64,000 nucleotides of DNA from Richelia sinica FACHB-800. Lineage in GTDB: Bacteria > Cyanobacteriota > Cyanobacteriia > Cyanobacteriales > Nostocaceae. Each line of letters begins with the position of its first letter. Position 1 is the stretch's first letter. The stretch is from assembly GCF_014698825.1 (NCBI RefSeq), contig NZ_JACJTT010000017.1:1-64000 (forward strand). Reading direction: 5' to 3'. Position numbers and translations under genes: made by a program. Positions 48,404 through 59,478 of this stretch are shown here, piece by piece. The notes under the pieces are model-generated. The model searched no databases. It was not told the origin of the DNA and worked only from the letters and a program-made list of their open reading frames with translations.

Positions 48404-49774
48404 TTAACTATGACAGGCATAGCGATCGCGTCCTTGTTGTTTGGCATTGTATAATGCTCTATCTGCATAGGAAACAATGGTATCTGGTTTAATATCCAAG
48501 TTAGGTATCATGCAAGCAATACCTAAACTGACCGTAACTATATTCTTCACATCACATGCTGCATGGGGAATCGCTAAATTATGAATTGCTGTTTGAATGT
48601 TCGCTGCGACCTTAATTGCCCCCGCTAAATCTGTATTAGGTAACAGCACTACAAATTCTTCTCCCCCATAACGCGCAACCAAATCAGCAGGACGAAAAAC
48701 CGATTTTTGCGCTGTCTGAGCTATACTTACAAGACAATCATCACCACTCAAATGGCCATAGTAATCGTTGTAAGGTTTAAAGGCATCAATATCAAATAAA
48801 ATGAGAGCTATTGGTTGTTGTTCTCGTGCTAAACGTTTCCATTCACTTTGTAAGATATTATTAAAACAACGCCGATTAGGAATTTGCGTTAAACCATCTA
48901 AATTGGCTAGTTCTTCTAATCTTTTGTTGGCTTCTTGTAGTGCTAATTCTATTTGTTTACGCGCAGTAATATCTCTAATCGTAATAGAAAAACCATCACC
49001 CAATTTAACAGCTACAAAGTGATACCAATAGGACATGCCTGATGGATACTCAAAATCCCTCTCCAGGGGTTCACCAGTTTCCACAATTTGCACAAATTGA
49101 TCAAATAATCCAGGCTCCAAATTGCTCAAAAATTTTTTTAAAATTAATTTACCAATCAAATCTTCGCGATTACGTTCAAAGACTTTGGCAATCACAGGAT
49201 TAACAACTAAGCAACGAAAATCTTCAATATCCCCTGTTCGTGGGTCACGAACAGCCTGCATTGCCGCAATTCCATCTAAGGAACTATTTAAAACACTCGC
49301 TAGTAAGGCACGAGATTGATACAGAACCTCTTCTGTTTGTCTGCGATGGTTAATTTCTTTTTCTAGTAGTTGCTGCTGACGTTGAATTGTTAACTGATTT
49401 TCTAAACGAACAACCACTTCTTCAATTTGAAAGGGTTTTGTAATGTAGTCGATACCACCTGATTCAAAAGCTGCTACCTTATCAAAAACATCATCTAAAG
49501 CACTGATAAAAATCACTGGAATATGACGTAAATCTTCATCTGCTTTGATGGCCCTGCAAACTTGATAGCCATCCATTTCCGGCATTTTGATATCTAAGAG
49601 GATGACATCTGGACGCTTAACCTTAATAGTTTTTAGTGCCATTCGTCCACTGGTTACACTACGAACAGTGTAGCCAAGTTTGAGGAGTAAATCGCTCAGT
49701 AATTGTAGATTTTCTGGTATGTCATCTACTAGAAGAATATTACCTTTGTTGTCTCTTTCAGAGTCAAAATTCAT
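48404..49774 (-). CDS. Response regulator with diguanylate cyclase (GGDEF) output
   Basis: A 456-residue protein: REC domain (about 10-130; LLVDDIPENLQLLSDLL, phospho-acceptor Asp in VILLDIKMPEMDGYQV), a PAS-like region (about 150-280) and a GGDEF domain (about 290-455). The active site is RYGGEEF, and RPAD lies five residues before it, so the inhibitory I-site is present. It makes cyclic di-GMP when activated by a sensor kinase. It is followed (upstream in coordinates) by two hybrid kinases on the same strand and precedes the pilus operon. Confidence 0.93.
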   Translation of the reverse strand: MNFDSERDNKGNILLVDDIPENLQLLSDLLLKLGYTVRSVTSGRMALKTIKVKRPDVILLDIKMPEMDGYQVCRAIKADEDLRHIPVIFISALDDVFDKVAAFESGGIDYITKPFQIEEVVVRLENQLTIQRQQQLLEKEINHRRQTEEVLYQSRALLASVLNSSLDGIAAMQAVRDPRTGDIEDFRCLVVNPVIAKVFERNREDLIGKLILKKFLSNLEPGLFDQFVQIVETGEPLERDFEYPSGMSYWYHFVAVKLGDGFSITIRDITARKQIELALQEANKRLEELANLDGLTQIPNRRCFNNILQSEWKRLAREQQPIALILFDIDAFKPYNDYYGHLSGDDCLVSIAQTAQKSVFRPADLVARYGGEEFVVLLPNTDLAGAIKVAANIQTAIHNLAIPHAACDVKNIVTVSLGIACMIPNLDIKPDTIVSYADRALYNAKQQGRDRYACHS

Positions 49775-50174
49775 TGCTGATCAAGGGTGCGGCTAGTTAA
49801 AAAAGCTATGGAAGTGTAAATTGACAAACTAATTTTATCGGTAATTTTACCCGATTTCCTGCTTTTTTTGAATTTTTTGTTACAGTCCCATGAGGAAGCT
49901 TAACTTTTAGATTAGCTGCAATCAATTATTTAATGCTCATTGACGATGAACAAGCGAAATGACTTCCCTGTAGTAGTGTAGCAATAAAACTGTTGTATTA
50001 GACACCGTATTTCCTTGGCACAAAAAAGGCAGCAGATTAGGCCAGCAAACCCTGATAAACCACACATTGCCAATTTGGAACTTGAATGAAACTGTAGATA
50101 ATACCTAACATTTATTTAAAAGTGCGACCTACGGATGTTATATCTACAAACTAACATCAAATTAGCAAATATAT
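49775..50174. other. 400-base intergenic region between the cyclase and kinase genes
   Basis: No coding sequence or repeat recognised. Short T-runs near 49861-49880 lie upstream of the cyclase gene; no convincing promoter boxes were seen. Confidence 0.5.
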
Positions 50175-52451
50175 TTAACTCTGATTTTGTAAATATTTGG
50201 AAATAACACGGCTAATTTCTGGCAGTGCAATTGGCTTAGTAATAAAATCATTCATCCCTGCATCTAAGCAATTTTGTCTATCTGCTTCTAAAGCATTAGC
50301 AGTTAAAGCAATAATCCAAGGCTGATGAATATTAGATTGACGAATAATTTTGGTTGTGGTTATGCCATCCATTTCTGGCATTTGCATATCCATAAATATT
50401 AAATCATAAACTTGTTTTTTTAATTGTTCTAAAACTTCTAAGCCATTATTAGCAATATCAGCAACATATCCGATTTTCTTAAGAGTTAAAGTGGCAACTT
50501 TTTGATTGACTTTATTATCTTCAACTAAAAGAATTCTTAACTGGGGTATAGATAAGATATTGTTGTCTTGTAATTGTTCTAAATCATCTTTTTCTGTGAA
50601 ATATGTATCTGCTGTTCTGGCAATCAAAGTAAAATAAAAGATTGAACCTAGATGATATTTATGGCTGAGTACCCAATGTTCAGGAGGAAAACCACCAACA
50701 CATCCTAAACTTTCTACCCAAATAGTACCTCTCATTAAATTGATTAAGCTTTTACTAATTACCAAACCTAGACCTGTACCACCATATTTGCGGCTAATGG
50801 AAGCATCAGCTTGTGTGAAAGGCTGAAATAAGTGATTTAAACGCTTGCTATCAATACCAATTCCTGTATCTTTGATTGTAATGGTCAATTCATATTCTGT
50901 AATGGGTTCTATATTAGCGACTAATTTACTATTTACTGAGATATCAACACGACCATTATCGGTAAATTTAATAGCATTACCAATGAGATTGAGCAAGATT
51001 TGATGCAATCGAGAACTATCCCCTAAAAGATAATTAGGAACATCATCAGCAATGTCCCATTCAAGGTGAATATTTTTTTGAACCGCTTGGGTAGAGAGGA
51101 GATTACACACAGAACTGATGACATTTTTTAAGCAAAAGGGAGTTGACTCTAATTGCACATTCCCTGATTCAATTTTAGAAAAATCTAAAATATCATTAAT
51201 AATAGTTAAGAGCACATTACCGCTATCTCGAATAGTGTCAACTAACTCCTGTTGTTCCTGGGTTAAGTTACTCATAGATAGCAATTCTGCCATGCCAATT
51301 ACGCCGTTCATGGGAGTACGAATTTCGTGACTCATATTAGCGAGAAATTCGCTTTTAGCTTTAGCCGCATTTTCTGCTAACTCCTTAGCTTGAACAAGAG
51401 CAAGTTGTTTTTCTAAGGCTTTATTATAATCGGTAATAATTTGTTCTCTTTGTTGTCGTTCAGCATCTTTTTGCTGATCTAATTCTTGTAGTTTGATATT
51501 TTTCTCTATCAGGCTAATATTTGCTAAATGTAAATCATTCCTGGCTTCGTTATTTTCATTTAAAACAGCATTTAAAATTAAGGTTGTCATGCCAATACAG
51601 GCAATAAAAGATTGTAATAATAACAGCGAAACTCTAATAGAGTTTTGAGAAAATGAACTATACCCTTGAACAGTACCAATCACTATAATCAAAGTGATAA
51701 TTATCATTAACAAGGTCGCACCTAGTTCTTTGAATCTGAAAGTAGCCCACAATAATAAAGGAACTAATAAATATTCTGTATGATAACCGCTAGAAATAAT
51801 ATTACTAATTACTAGAGTAAGTAAGAGAAGAATAACCGCTTCGATGGGGCGTTGTTGTAATAATTTTTTGAAACAAAAAATATTTTTATGCCAAGCAATA
51901 ATTAAAGGTGCAAAAATGAGAATCCCAAACCCATCACTTAACCACCAAGTCATGGCAATATCGGGGTACAGTTGCCAAGATGCTTTTCCTGATAAACAAA
52001 TTAATACAGGACAAAGAATACCTACAGGTAAATGACTGAGAAAACAGCCATAAATCATAAAATCTATTGTGCTTTTAGCTCGGTGTAAAAAATAATTTTT
52101 ACCAACTAAATATTCAATTATGTAGGTGGCAAAAACTTTTCCCGTTGTTGCTATCAACACAATACCAATGGCGACAGTAAAAGATGTCAGACTAAGCCAT
52201 GCTTGATAAATTACTAATTCTGCGCTCAAAACACCTATAAACACACCCAACCATAAAGGGTAGCCCCAAATATAAATCAGCCCTACGGCAATACCACCAG
52301 GAATCCAAATAGGAGTTGATCCAGTTTGGGGATAAGTTGTCAAACTATGACTGAGTTGGGCTGTGATATAGTAGGCGATCGCTACTAGTACCTGTTTCCA
52401 CCAAGCAACTCGACGAAAGTTAAATAAATCTAGTTGGGGAGGGATATTCAC
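50175..52451 (-). CDS. MASE1 hybrid histidine kinase
   Basis: A 758-residue membrane kinase. An eight- or nine-helix MASE1 sensor domain fills about residues 15-300, then a coiled coil, HisKA ([20 protein letters not shown]), HATPase with [13 protein letters not shown] and [12 protein letters not shown], and a C-terminal REC domain with [13 protein letters not shown] and the Asp in [11 protein letters not shown]. The signal and output partner are not visible. It neighbours another MASE1 kinase and a cyclase, so it may feed this local circuit. Confidence 0.93.
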   Translation of the reverse strand: MNIPPQLDLFNFRRVAWWKQVLVAIAYYITAQLSHSLTTYPQTGSTPIWIPGGIAVGLIYIWGYPLWLGVFIGVLSAELVIYQAWLSLTSFTVAIGIVLIATTGKVFATYIIEYLVGKNYFLHRAKSTIDFMIYGCFLSHLPVGILCPVLICLSGKASWQLYPDIAMTWWLSDGFGILIFAPLIIAWHKNIFCFKKLLQQRPIEAVILLLLTLVISNIISSGYHTEYLLVPLLLWATFRFKELGATLLMIIITLIIVIGTVQGYSSFSQNSIRVSLLLLQSFIACIGMTTLILNAVLNENNEARNDLHLANISLIEKNIKLQELDQQKDAERQQREQIITDYNKALEKQLALVQAKELAENAAKAKSEFLANMSHEIRTPMNGVIGMAELLSMSNLTQEQQELVDTIRDSGNVLLTIINDILDFSKIESGNVQLESTPFCLKNVISSVCNLLSTQAVQKNIHLEWDIADDVPNYLLGDSSRLHQILLNLIGNAIKFTDNGRVDISVNSKLVANIEPITEYELTITIKDTGIGIDSKRLNHLFQPFTQADASISRKYGGTGLGLVISKSLINLMRGTIWVESLGCVGGFPPEHWVLSHKYHLGSIFYFTLIARTADTYFTEKDDLEQLQDNNILSIPQLRILLVEDNKVNQKVATLTLKKIGYVADIANNGLEVLEQLKKQVYDLIFMDMQMPEMDGITTTKIIRQSNIHQPWIIALTANALEADRQNCLDAGMNDFITKPIALPEISRVISKYLQNQS

Positions 52452-52597
52452 TGATTTGGCTATGTGGCTATTTTATCTTTTTGGACTTGGGTAAGAAGCT
52501 GTGAATGGCTATTCTATGTTTAATAATTACTTGTGTAACTAGGTAATAGAGAATAATTTGTTTACAAATAAATGGGCAAAATGGCAATGAATATTTT

Positions 52598-55030
52598 TCA
52601 AACACCCTCAAGAAAAGGTTCCAATAAGTCAACTATTTGCTCAAATTCAAATTGGCGTGCCAGTTTAGTCAAAGATTGAACTAAAACAGTGTCTGTTGTG
52701 GGAACTTCTGCCAAAAGTTGCAAGAAGAGATTAGTATTAGCTTCCAACGCAGCCGCATATAGTTGACTAATCCATTCTTTTGGCATACAAGTTAAACTCT
52801 CTGATGTCAAAGTTTTTTCTTGGCAATTATCTACATCACTGGCAGGATTTTCGGCATAGATATATTTTACACCCAAATGTTTAGCTAGGGTATCAAACAT
52901 ATTCTGCTCCACAAAAGGTTTACGCAGGAAATCATCACAACCAGCAGAAAGAATGATCGCTTTTTCTTCTTCTAAAACACTAGCTGTTAAGGCGATGATC
53001 GCCGTGGCATTGCCTTTGGTAGTAGATTTGATATGCTTGGTGGCTTCGTAACCATCCATCACAGGCATTCGCATATCCATCCAAATTAAATGGGGTTCCC
53101 ACTGATCCCAAATAGCGATCGCTTCTAGTCCATTACTAGCTTCCTTGAGATCAAATCCTAAGGGGGCCAGGAGCTTAATTAATAACTGTCGATTAATCGC
53201 TTTGTCATCCACTGCCAGAATTTTGTATGTAGGTTGTCCAGGTGCTAGCCCTAAAACTCGTGGGCGTTCTTCCCAACTATGATGATTTGTTGGTTGTCCT
53301 AATTTAGCCTGAATATAAAAGTGGAAAGTTGAACCTTTACCCAACTCACTTTTAACGTCAATATCCCCTCCCATCAGCTGGACAAACTTGTAACTAATCG
53401 CCAAGCCTAAACCGGTTCCCTCTTGCATTTCTCTTCCTGCTTCAGCTTGGATGAAGGCATCAAATAGTTTAGGAATTTCTGCCGCTGCAATGCCTACACC
53501 AGTATCACTGATGTAAAAATCGATAGTAAATACATCTTCTGTGGATTCATTGGTATTTTCTACATTCAAGATTACTCTACCACTGGGAGTAAATTTAATG
53601 GCATTAGTCAATAAATTAATTAATACCTGACGCAGTTTGACTTCATCAGCGCAAATGTAATGAGGCACAGTCCCAGCCCGATTAAAAATTAATTCTAAGC
53701 CAGCATTACTGGCTCGCAAATGCAACATATCTTCTAAATCATCTAACAATCGATACAGGTCAAAATCTTGCACATTCAAGGTGGCTTTCCCGGCTTCGAT
53801 TTTCGATAAATCGAGAATATGATTAATTAATGTCAACAAATAATCCCCACTGCGATAAATGATGCCTACATTTTCATACTGGTCAGGGGGAAGATGATTA
53901 GCTCTTAACATGAGTTGTGAAAAGCCCAGCACTGCATTGAGAGGCGATCGCAATTCATGGCTCATGTTGGCAATAAATGCGCTTTTGGCTTGGTTCGCGG
54001 CTTCGGCTTTTGCAGCTAATTCCTGTGCCTTGGCTTCGCTTTCCTGTAGTTCCTTGGTGCGCTCAAACACTCGCTGTTCTAGGTCTGCATTGACTTGGTG
54101 TAACCTCGATTCGGCACGGCGATTTTCCGCCACAATTGCCAAAGTGGCCATGATGGTGACGGAAATCACACCAATGAAAATTTGCAATAAAGACAAAGAA
54201 TTGTTTTCTACTGTGGTTTGATAAAAGACCCCCATCTTGTAACCAGTGGCAGCTGCGGCACTCGTAGCAATCAAACTCACCAGGAGGGTGGAAAGTTTTG
54301 CTCCAAACCGAAAGGCAGACCACAGTAATGGTGGTAACAGCAGATATTCTACTGGTTGGTTATGAATACAAGCTAAATAAGTAATAACTGTTAAGCTGAC
54401 AACATCAATTAATACTTCCCAACTCAGCCAAGATTTGATTTGAGCATCCCGTTGGGGCCTGCCCCAAGCCAAAACCAGGGGCGCAAACACCAGAATGCCC
54501 ACTCCATCACCAATCCACCAATTCCAAAAAACTCCTAAATAATTACTCCAAGGAATAAAACCACCGAGACAAACAGCGAAGGCACCAATTAAGGACTGCA
54601 AAATTGTGCCAGTAAATAAGCTACAAACTGTAAATATCACCACATGATTGACTTGGTTGAGGGGATAGTTTGTACCTATCCAACGCAAAATTAAGGTGAT
54701 AGAAATCAGTGAGCCGATAGTCGTTCCCATGGCTGGCAAGGCAGCAAAGAGGATGGGTTGAAAGTTGATATAATTACTACATAATGACCCTAAAAATACA
54801 CCTAACCAGCGCGATCGCCCCCACAACAACAATAAACCCACGGAAATACCCGCCGCTGGCCACACCGGTGAACCAAACTGATCCATCGATATTTTTTTTA
54901 GTACCAGCCAAGAAAACAAGTAATAAATCAAAGTAATGGCTAAAATCTGAGTCCACCAACCTGTATTTCTCAGATCAAGTCCCAACTTTATCAAAGTTAA
55001 GTCGAGAGTAAATGATGTTTGTGGTTTCAT
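52598..55030 (-). CDS. MASE1 hybrid histidine kinase with C-terminal tail
   Basis: An 810-residue kinase. MASE1 membrane domain (about 20-310), coiled coil, HisKA (NMSHELRSPLNAVLGFSQ), HATPase (LINLLTNAIKFTPSG, GTGLGLAISYKFV) and REC (ILAVDDKAINRQLL; Asp in LIWMDMRMPVMDG). The last 80 residues (MPKEWISQLYAAALEANTNL onward) are a helical tail common in cyanobacterial hybrid kinases. ATG 55030 is preferred to TTG 55039. It is not a duplicate of the 50175 kinase: the sensor and H-box sequences differ. Confidence 0.92.
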   Translation of the reverse strand: MKPQTSFTLDLTLIKLGLDLRNTGWWTQILAITLIYYLFSWLVLKKISMDQFGSPVWPAAGISVGLLLLWGRSRWLGVFLGSLCSNYINFQPILFAALPAMGTTIGSLISITLILRWIGTNYPLNQVNHVVIFTVCSLFTGTILQSLIGAFAVCLGGFIPWSNYLGVFWNWWIGDGVGILVFAPLVLAWGRPQRDAQIKSWLSWEVLIDVVSLTVITYLACIHNQPVEYLLLPPLLWSAFRFGAKLSTLLVSLIATSAAAATGYKMGVFYQTTVENNSLSLLQIFIGVISVTIMATLAIVAENRRAESRLHQVNADLEQRVFERTKELQESEAKAQELAAKAEAANQAKSAFIANMSHELRSPLNAVLGFSQLMLRANHLPPDQYENVGIIYRSGDYLLTLINHILDLSKIEAGKATLNVQDFDLYRLLDDLEDMLHLRASNAGLELIFNRAGTVPHYICADEVKLRQVLINLLTNAIKFTPSGRVILNVENTNESTEDVFTIDFYISDTGVGIAAAEIPKLFDAFIQAEAGREMQEGTGLGLAISYKFVQLMGGDIDVKSELGKGSTFHFYIQAKLGQPTNHHSWEERPRVLGLAPGQPTYKILAVDDKAINRQLLIKLLAPLGFDLKEASNGLEAIAIWDQWEPHLIWMDMRMPVMDGYEATKHIKSTTKGNATAIIALTASVLEEEKAIILSAGCDDFLRKPFVEQNMFDTLAKHLGVKYIYAENPASDVDNCQEKTLTSESLTCMPKEWISQLYAAALEANTNLFLQLLAEVPTTDTVLVQSLTKLARQFEFEQIVDLLEPFLEGV

Positions 55031-55102
55031 TTTTAACAACTCTGGATGTTGTCATTACTAATGCTATGATTAAATTTTGGCACAATTGCCACAGAAAAAG
55101 GC

Positions 55103-55131
55103 TTGACAGAAAATCAAAAATCTGTTAATAA
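55103..55131 (+). promoter_or_regulatory. Possible promoter of purA
   Basis: TTGACA (55103-55108), 17 bases, TAATAA (55126-55131). The -35 box is consensus and the -10 is a weaker match. It lies about 40 bases upstream of the purA start codon. Confidence 0.4.
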
Positions 55132-55160
55132 TTGTTATTTGTGGAAACTTTACCCTTTAA

Positions 55161-56504
<1,344 letters not shown>

Positions 56505-56600
56505 TCATAAGTAGATGACAACTGACAACCACATAAGTAGGGGTTAAGTACAACTTCACCCCTGGCATTTAAAACTCTCAACTGACACATTCAAACTACT

Positions 56601-56897
56601 ATGGCTATTACTGTTGAATCTCAAAAACGCCCAGAAGGTAGCAAGCCTAATGCTTTGCGCCGTTCTGGATTAATCCCAGCAAATTTATACGGACACAATG
56701 GAGTAGAATCAATTTCTTTGGTAATTGATGCTAAAGTCCTTGAACGTTTGCTCAAACAAGCTGTTCCTAACAAAACAGAAGTTGTACTCAATATCCCTGA
56801 ACTGCAATGGAGTGGTTCTACCGTGATTAGAGAAGTGCAAGTTCACCCAGCTAAGGGTACTCCCTACCACGTGAGTTTCTTTGCGTCTAAAGCTTAA
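56601..56897 (+). CDS. rplY: Ribosomal protein bL25 (short form)
   Basis: A 98-residue 5S-rRNA-binding protein of the large subunit: the L25 motifs [25 protein letters not shown] and [18 protein letters not shown] are present. It is the short form, without the C-terminal extension (TL5/CTC) seen in Thermus or Bacillus. The gene is followed by a strong intrinsic terminator. Confidence 0.93.
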   Translation: MAITVESQKRPEGSKPNALRRSGLIPANLYGHNGVESISLVIDAKVLERLLKQAVPNKTEVVLNIPELQWSGSTVIREVQVHPAKGTPYHVSFFASKA

Positions 56898-56956
56898 AAT
56901 TAGGTGTGATTCTGTTCGTAACACCAACTTAAATTTTGTCATAATTACTGAGAATG

Positions 56957-56980
56957 CCAGGGCTAAAACCCTGGTTTTTT
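56957..56980 (+). terminator. Strong intrinsic terminator of bL25
   Basis: A 6-bp G/C-rich stem (CCAGGG/CCCTGG) with a 6-base loop is followed by six T. It closes the purA-bL25 region on the plus strand. Confidence 0.85.
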
Positions 56981-57007
56981 GTTACGCTATCCTGGAGAAT
57001 TGAAAAT

Positions 57008-57112
57008 TATAGCAGGTGACAGTTAACAGGTGACAGGTGACAGTGCTAGAAGCCTTTGGCTGTCTCGATTTTAGTGTTAGTTAATGTCCTAACCGTTCTG
57101 TCCATTGCTATA
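57008..57112 (+). repeat. MITE-like element, family A, copy 5
   Basis: A 105-bp copy that starts 27 bases after the bL25 terminator. Ends: TATAGCAGGTGACAG and (inverted) TATAGCAATGGACAG, a 15-bp imperfect terminal inverted repeat. It lies 74 bases before the next gene. Confidence 0.9.
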
Positions 57113-57186
57113 AAAATCAAAATTAAAATACTCAGATTAATTCTCCACTAATAGCAACTTTAAACAAGTCAAAAATTACTACACAA

Positions 57187-58731
57187 ATGACAGAAGCTAC
57201 TCTTCCTGCCTTAATTCAACAAATGTTACAGCCTGGATTTTATCCCCATGGTGTGACAGAACCAATAGAACTGATTCAAACCCATGTATCCTACGTGTTG
57301 CTGACTGGTGATTATGTCTACAAACTCAAAAAACCAGTCAATTTTGGTTTTTTAGATTTTTCTACCTTGGAAAAAAGACAACATTTTTGTCAGGAAGAAC
57401 TACGCTTGAATCAACGGGGTGCAGGTGAACTGTATTTAGAAGTTGTGCCTATCACTTTAGTGGGTGAGCAATATCAGATAGGTGGGAGTGGTGAACCAGT
57501 AGAATATGCGGTGAAGATGCGTCAATTCCCCCAAGAGTCTTTATTTAGTGAATTGTTTGCCCAGGGAAAACTGACGGAAACCAATTTAGAAGAATTGGGA
57601 CGAGTAGTAGCTAACTACCATGGTGAAGCAGAGACCAATGATTACATCCGCAGTTTTGGGGAAGTAGCAAAAGTCCGCCAAGCCATCGATGAAAATTACG
57701 CACAAACAGTTAATTATATTGGTAGAGCACAGACACAAGAACAATTTGACGGTACAAAAGAATATACAGATAACTTTTTTGCCCAACGTCCAGAATTATT
57801 CACTGACCGCATCAAAAACAACTACATTCGTGAGTGTCACGGTGATTTGCATTTGCGAAATATGGCTTTATGGCATGACAAAATCATGCTGTTTGATTGT
57901 ATCGAATTTAATGAGCCATTTCGGTTTGTGGATGTGATGTATGATGTGGCGTTTACGGTGATGGATTTAGAAGCCAGACAACGCCAAGATTTGGGTAATG
58001 CCTTTTTGAATGCTTATGTAGAGAAAACTGGAGATTGGGAAGGGTTACAGGTATTACCTCTGTATTTGAGCCGACAAGCCTATGTGCGAGCCAAGGTGAC
58101 ATCCTTTTTACTAGATGATCCTAGTATCCCTGCCCAGGTCAAAGAAGAGGCAGCAAACACAGCATCTGCATATTATCGCCAAGCGTGGGAATATACTCAA
58201 CTCAAACAAGGGCAAATCATCTTGATGTCTGGTTTGTCCGGTTCTGGTAAAAGTACCACAGCTAAATATTTAGCGCGGAAATTGGGTGCGGTACAGATTC
58301 GTTCTGATGCGGTGCGGAAACATTTGGCCGGAATTCCGCTGTTAGAAAGGGGGGGTGATGAAGTTTATACCCCAGAGATGACCGCCAAAACCTATGGACG
58401 TTTAGGGGAACTGGGAATTAAACTGGCTAGTCAAGGATGGACTGTAATTTTAGATGCCAAGTACGATCGCCAGAATTTGCGTCAGGATGCGATCGCCCAA
58501 GCACAGCAACACCAGTTACCTATCCACATTATTCATTGTTCGGCACCATTGGAGGTATTACAACAGCGTCTGGTCAATCGCACTGGTGATATTGCTGATG
58601 CTACGGCTGATTTACTAGCATCGCAATTTCAACAAGCTGAATCTTTCACCGATGAGGAAAAACCATACATAAAAATTGTGGATACCACCCAACCCTTAGA
58701 ATCACAATTACAATCAGTTATTTCTCAATAG
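57187..58731 (+). CDS. Bifunctional APH-like/P-loop kinase protein
   Basis: A 514-residue fusion. The N-terminal part (about 1-330) has the aminoglycoside-phosphotransferase/ChoK fold with ECHGDLHLRNMALWHDKIMLFDCIEFNE: a Brenner-type motif (HGDLHLRN) and the DCIEFNE metal segment. The C-terminal part (about 340-510) is an AAA/P-loop kinase with Walker A GLSGSGKSTTAK and a lid ending RTGDIAD. Similar two-domain proteins occur in many bacteria (COG2187 plus COG0645 architecture) with unknown substrates; the C-terminal half resembles gluconate- or shikimate-type kinases. A resistance function should not be assumed. Confidence 0.9.
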   Translation: MTEATLPALIQQMLQPGFYPHGVTEPIELIQTHVSYVLLTGDYVYKLKKPVNFGFLDFSTLEKRQHFCQEELRLNQRGAGELYLEVVPITLVGEQYQIGGSGEPVEYAVKMRQFPQESLFSELFAQGKLTETNLEELGRVVANYHGEAETNDYIRSFGEVAKVRQAIDENYAQTVNYIGRAQTQEQFDGTKEYTDNFFAQRPELFTDRIKNNYIRECHGDLHLRNMALWHDKIMLFDCIEFNEPFRFVDVMYDVAFTVMDLEARQRQDLGNAFLNAYVEKTGDWEGLQVLPLYLSRQAYVRAKVTSFLLDDPSIPAQVKEEAANTASAYYRQAWEYTQLKQGQIILMSGLSGSGKSTTAKYLARKLGAVQIRSDAVRKHLAGIPLLERGGDEVYTPEMTAKTYGRLGELGIKLASQGWTVILDAKYDRQNLRQDAIAQAQQHQLPIHIIHCSAPLEVLQQRLVNRTGDIADATADLLASQFQQAESFTDEEKPYIKIVDTTQPLESQLQSVISQ

Positions 58732-58812
58732 TGTTGTGATGAGATACTCCCATTGGGACAAGGTAATCTATCCCAATGGCAAATCTAAAATCTAACATCC
58801 AAAATCAATATT

Positions 58813-59328
58813 ATGGCACCCAAAAATAAGAATATTCTGAGTGAAATATTCTCTTCTTCACCTAACTTTGTATCACAACTGCTATTTGGGCTACTTATAT
58901 TTATTATCGCTGCCTTAGCTGGGGCTTCCATCCCTGTGAGTATCTGTGTGGGGATTTTGGGCGGTTCCATTTTAGGTTGGATTACTACAGCCAATGAAAA
59001 TAACCCCCAACCTACTACAGTTGCATCTAATGATGGTATTGACGCAGCCCTCAAATACTGGCTGTTTTTCATGTTGGGTTTTGTATTATTTGGTTATCCC
59101 GCACCCATCAGCATTTTCTTTGGTATCCTCGCTGGCATAGGTGGTGGCTGGATTATAGCTTGGTGGAGAAGTAAGGAAGAAACCCGCACTCAATTACCAG
59201 AAATATCTCTAGAACCAGAGGAAACAGAAGTAGAAGCAGAGCGACCAGAGAAAAAATTTAAAAGAAGAGCTACTAAAAGGTTTCGTCGCGCTGCTGGCAG
59301 TTTCAATTTTCGGTTTTGGGAAAGATAG
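58813..59328 (+). CDS. Hypothetical membrane protein
   Basis: A 171-residue protein with two hydrophobic pairs (about 18-60 and 80-115) and a long basic C-terminal tail containing EETEVEAERPEKKFKRRATK and RFRRAAGSF. Not recognised. The tail could bind nucleic acid or phospholipid. A short repeat fragment (AATCTAAAATCT) precedes it. Confidence 0.6.
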   Translation: MAPKNKNILSEIFSSSPNFVSQLLFGLLIFIIAALAGASIPVSICVGILGGSILGWITTANENNPQPTTVASNDGIDAALKYWLFFMLGFVLFGYPAPISIFFGILAGIGGGWIIAWWRSKEETRTQLPEISLEPEETEVEAERPEKKFKRRATKRFRRAAGSFNFRFWER

Positions 59329-59367
59329 GCTGAAAGAAAGTAATAGTCCTGATCACCTATTGCTAAT

Positions 59368-59472
59368 TATAGCCGTAGACAAGGAAGTTAGGACATTAAC
59401 TACAGCTAAAACTGAGACAAACAAAGGCTTTTAGCACTGTCACCTGTCACCTGTTACCTGTCACCTGCTATA
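59368..59472 (-). repeat. MITE-like element, family A, copy 6
   Basis: An inverted 105-bp copy: TATAGCCGTAGACAAGG at the left, CACCTGCTATA at the right end (59472). It ends only six bases before the start codon of the ydcF-like gene, so it supplies that gene's upstream region. Confidence 0.88.
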
Positions 59473-59478
59473 ACCAAG

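Noticed and set aside
57187-58731. Aminoglycoside resistance gene
   Set aside because: The APH fold is shared by many small-molecule kinases, and the fusion with a P-loop kinase domain marks a different, widespread family.
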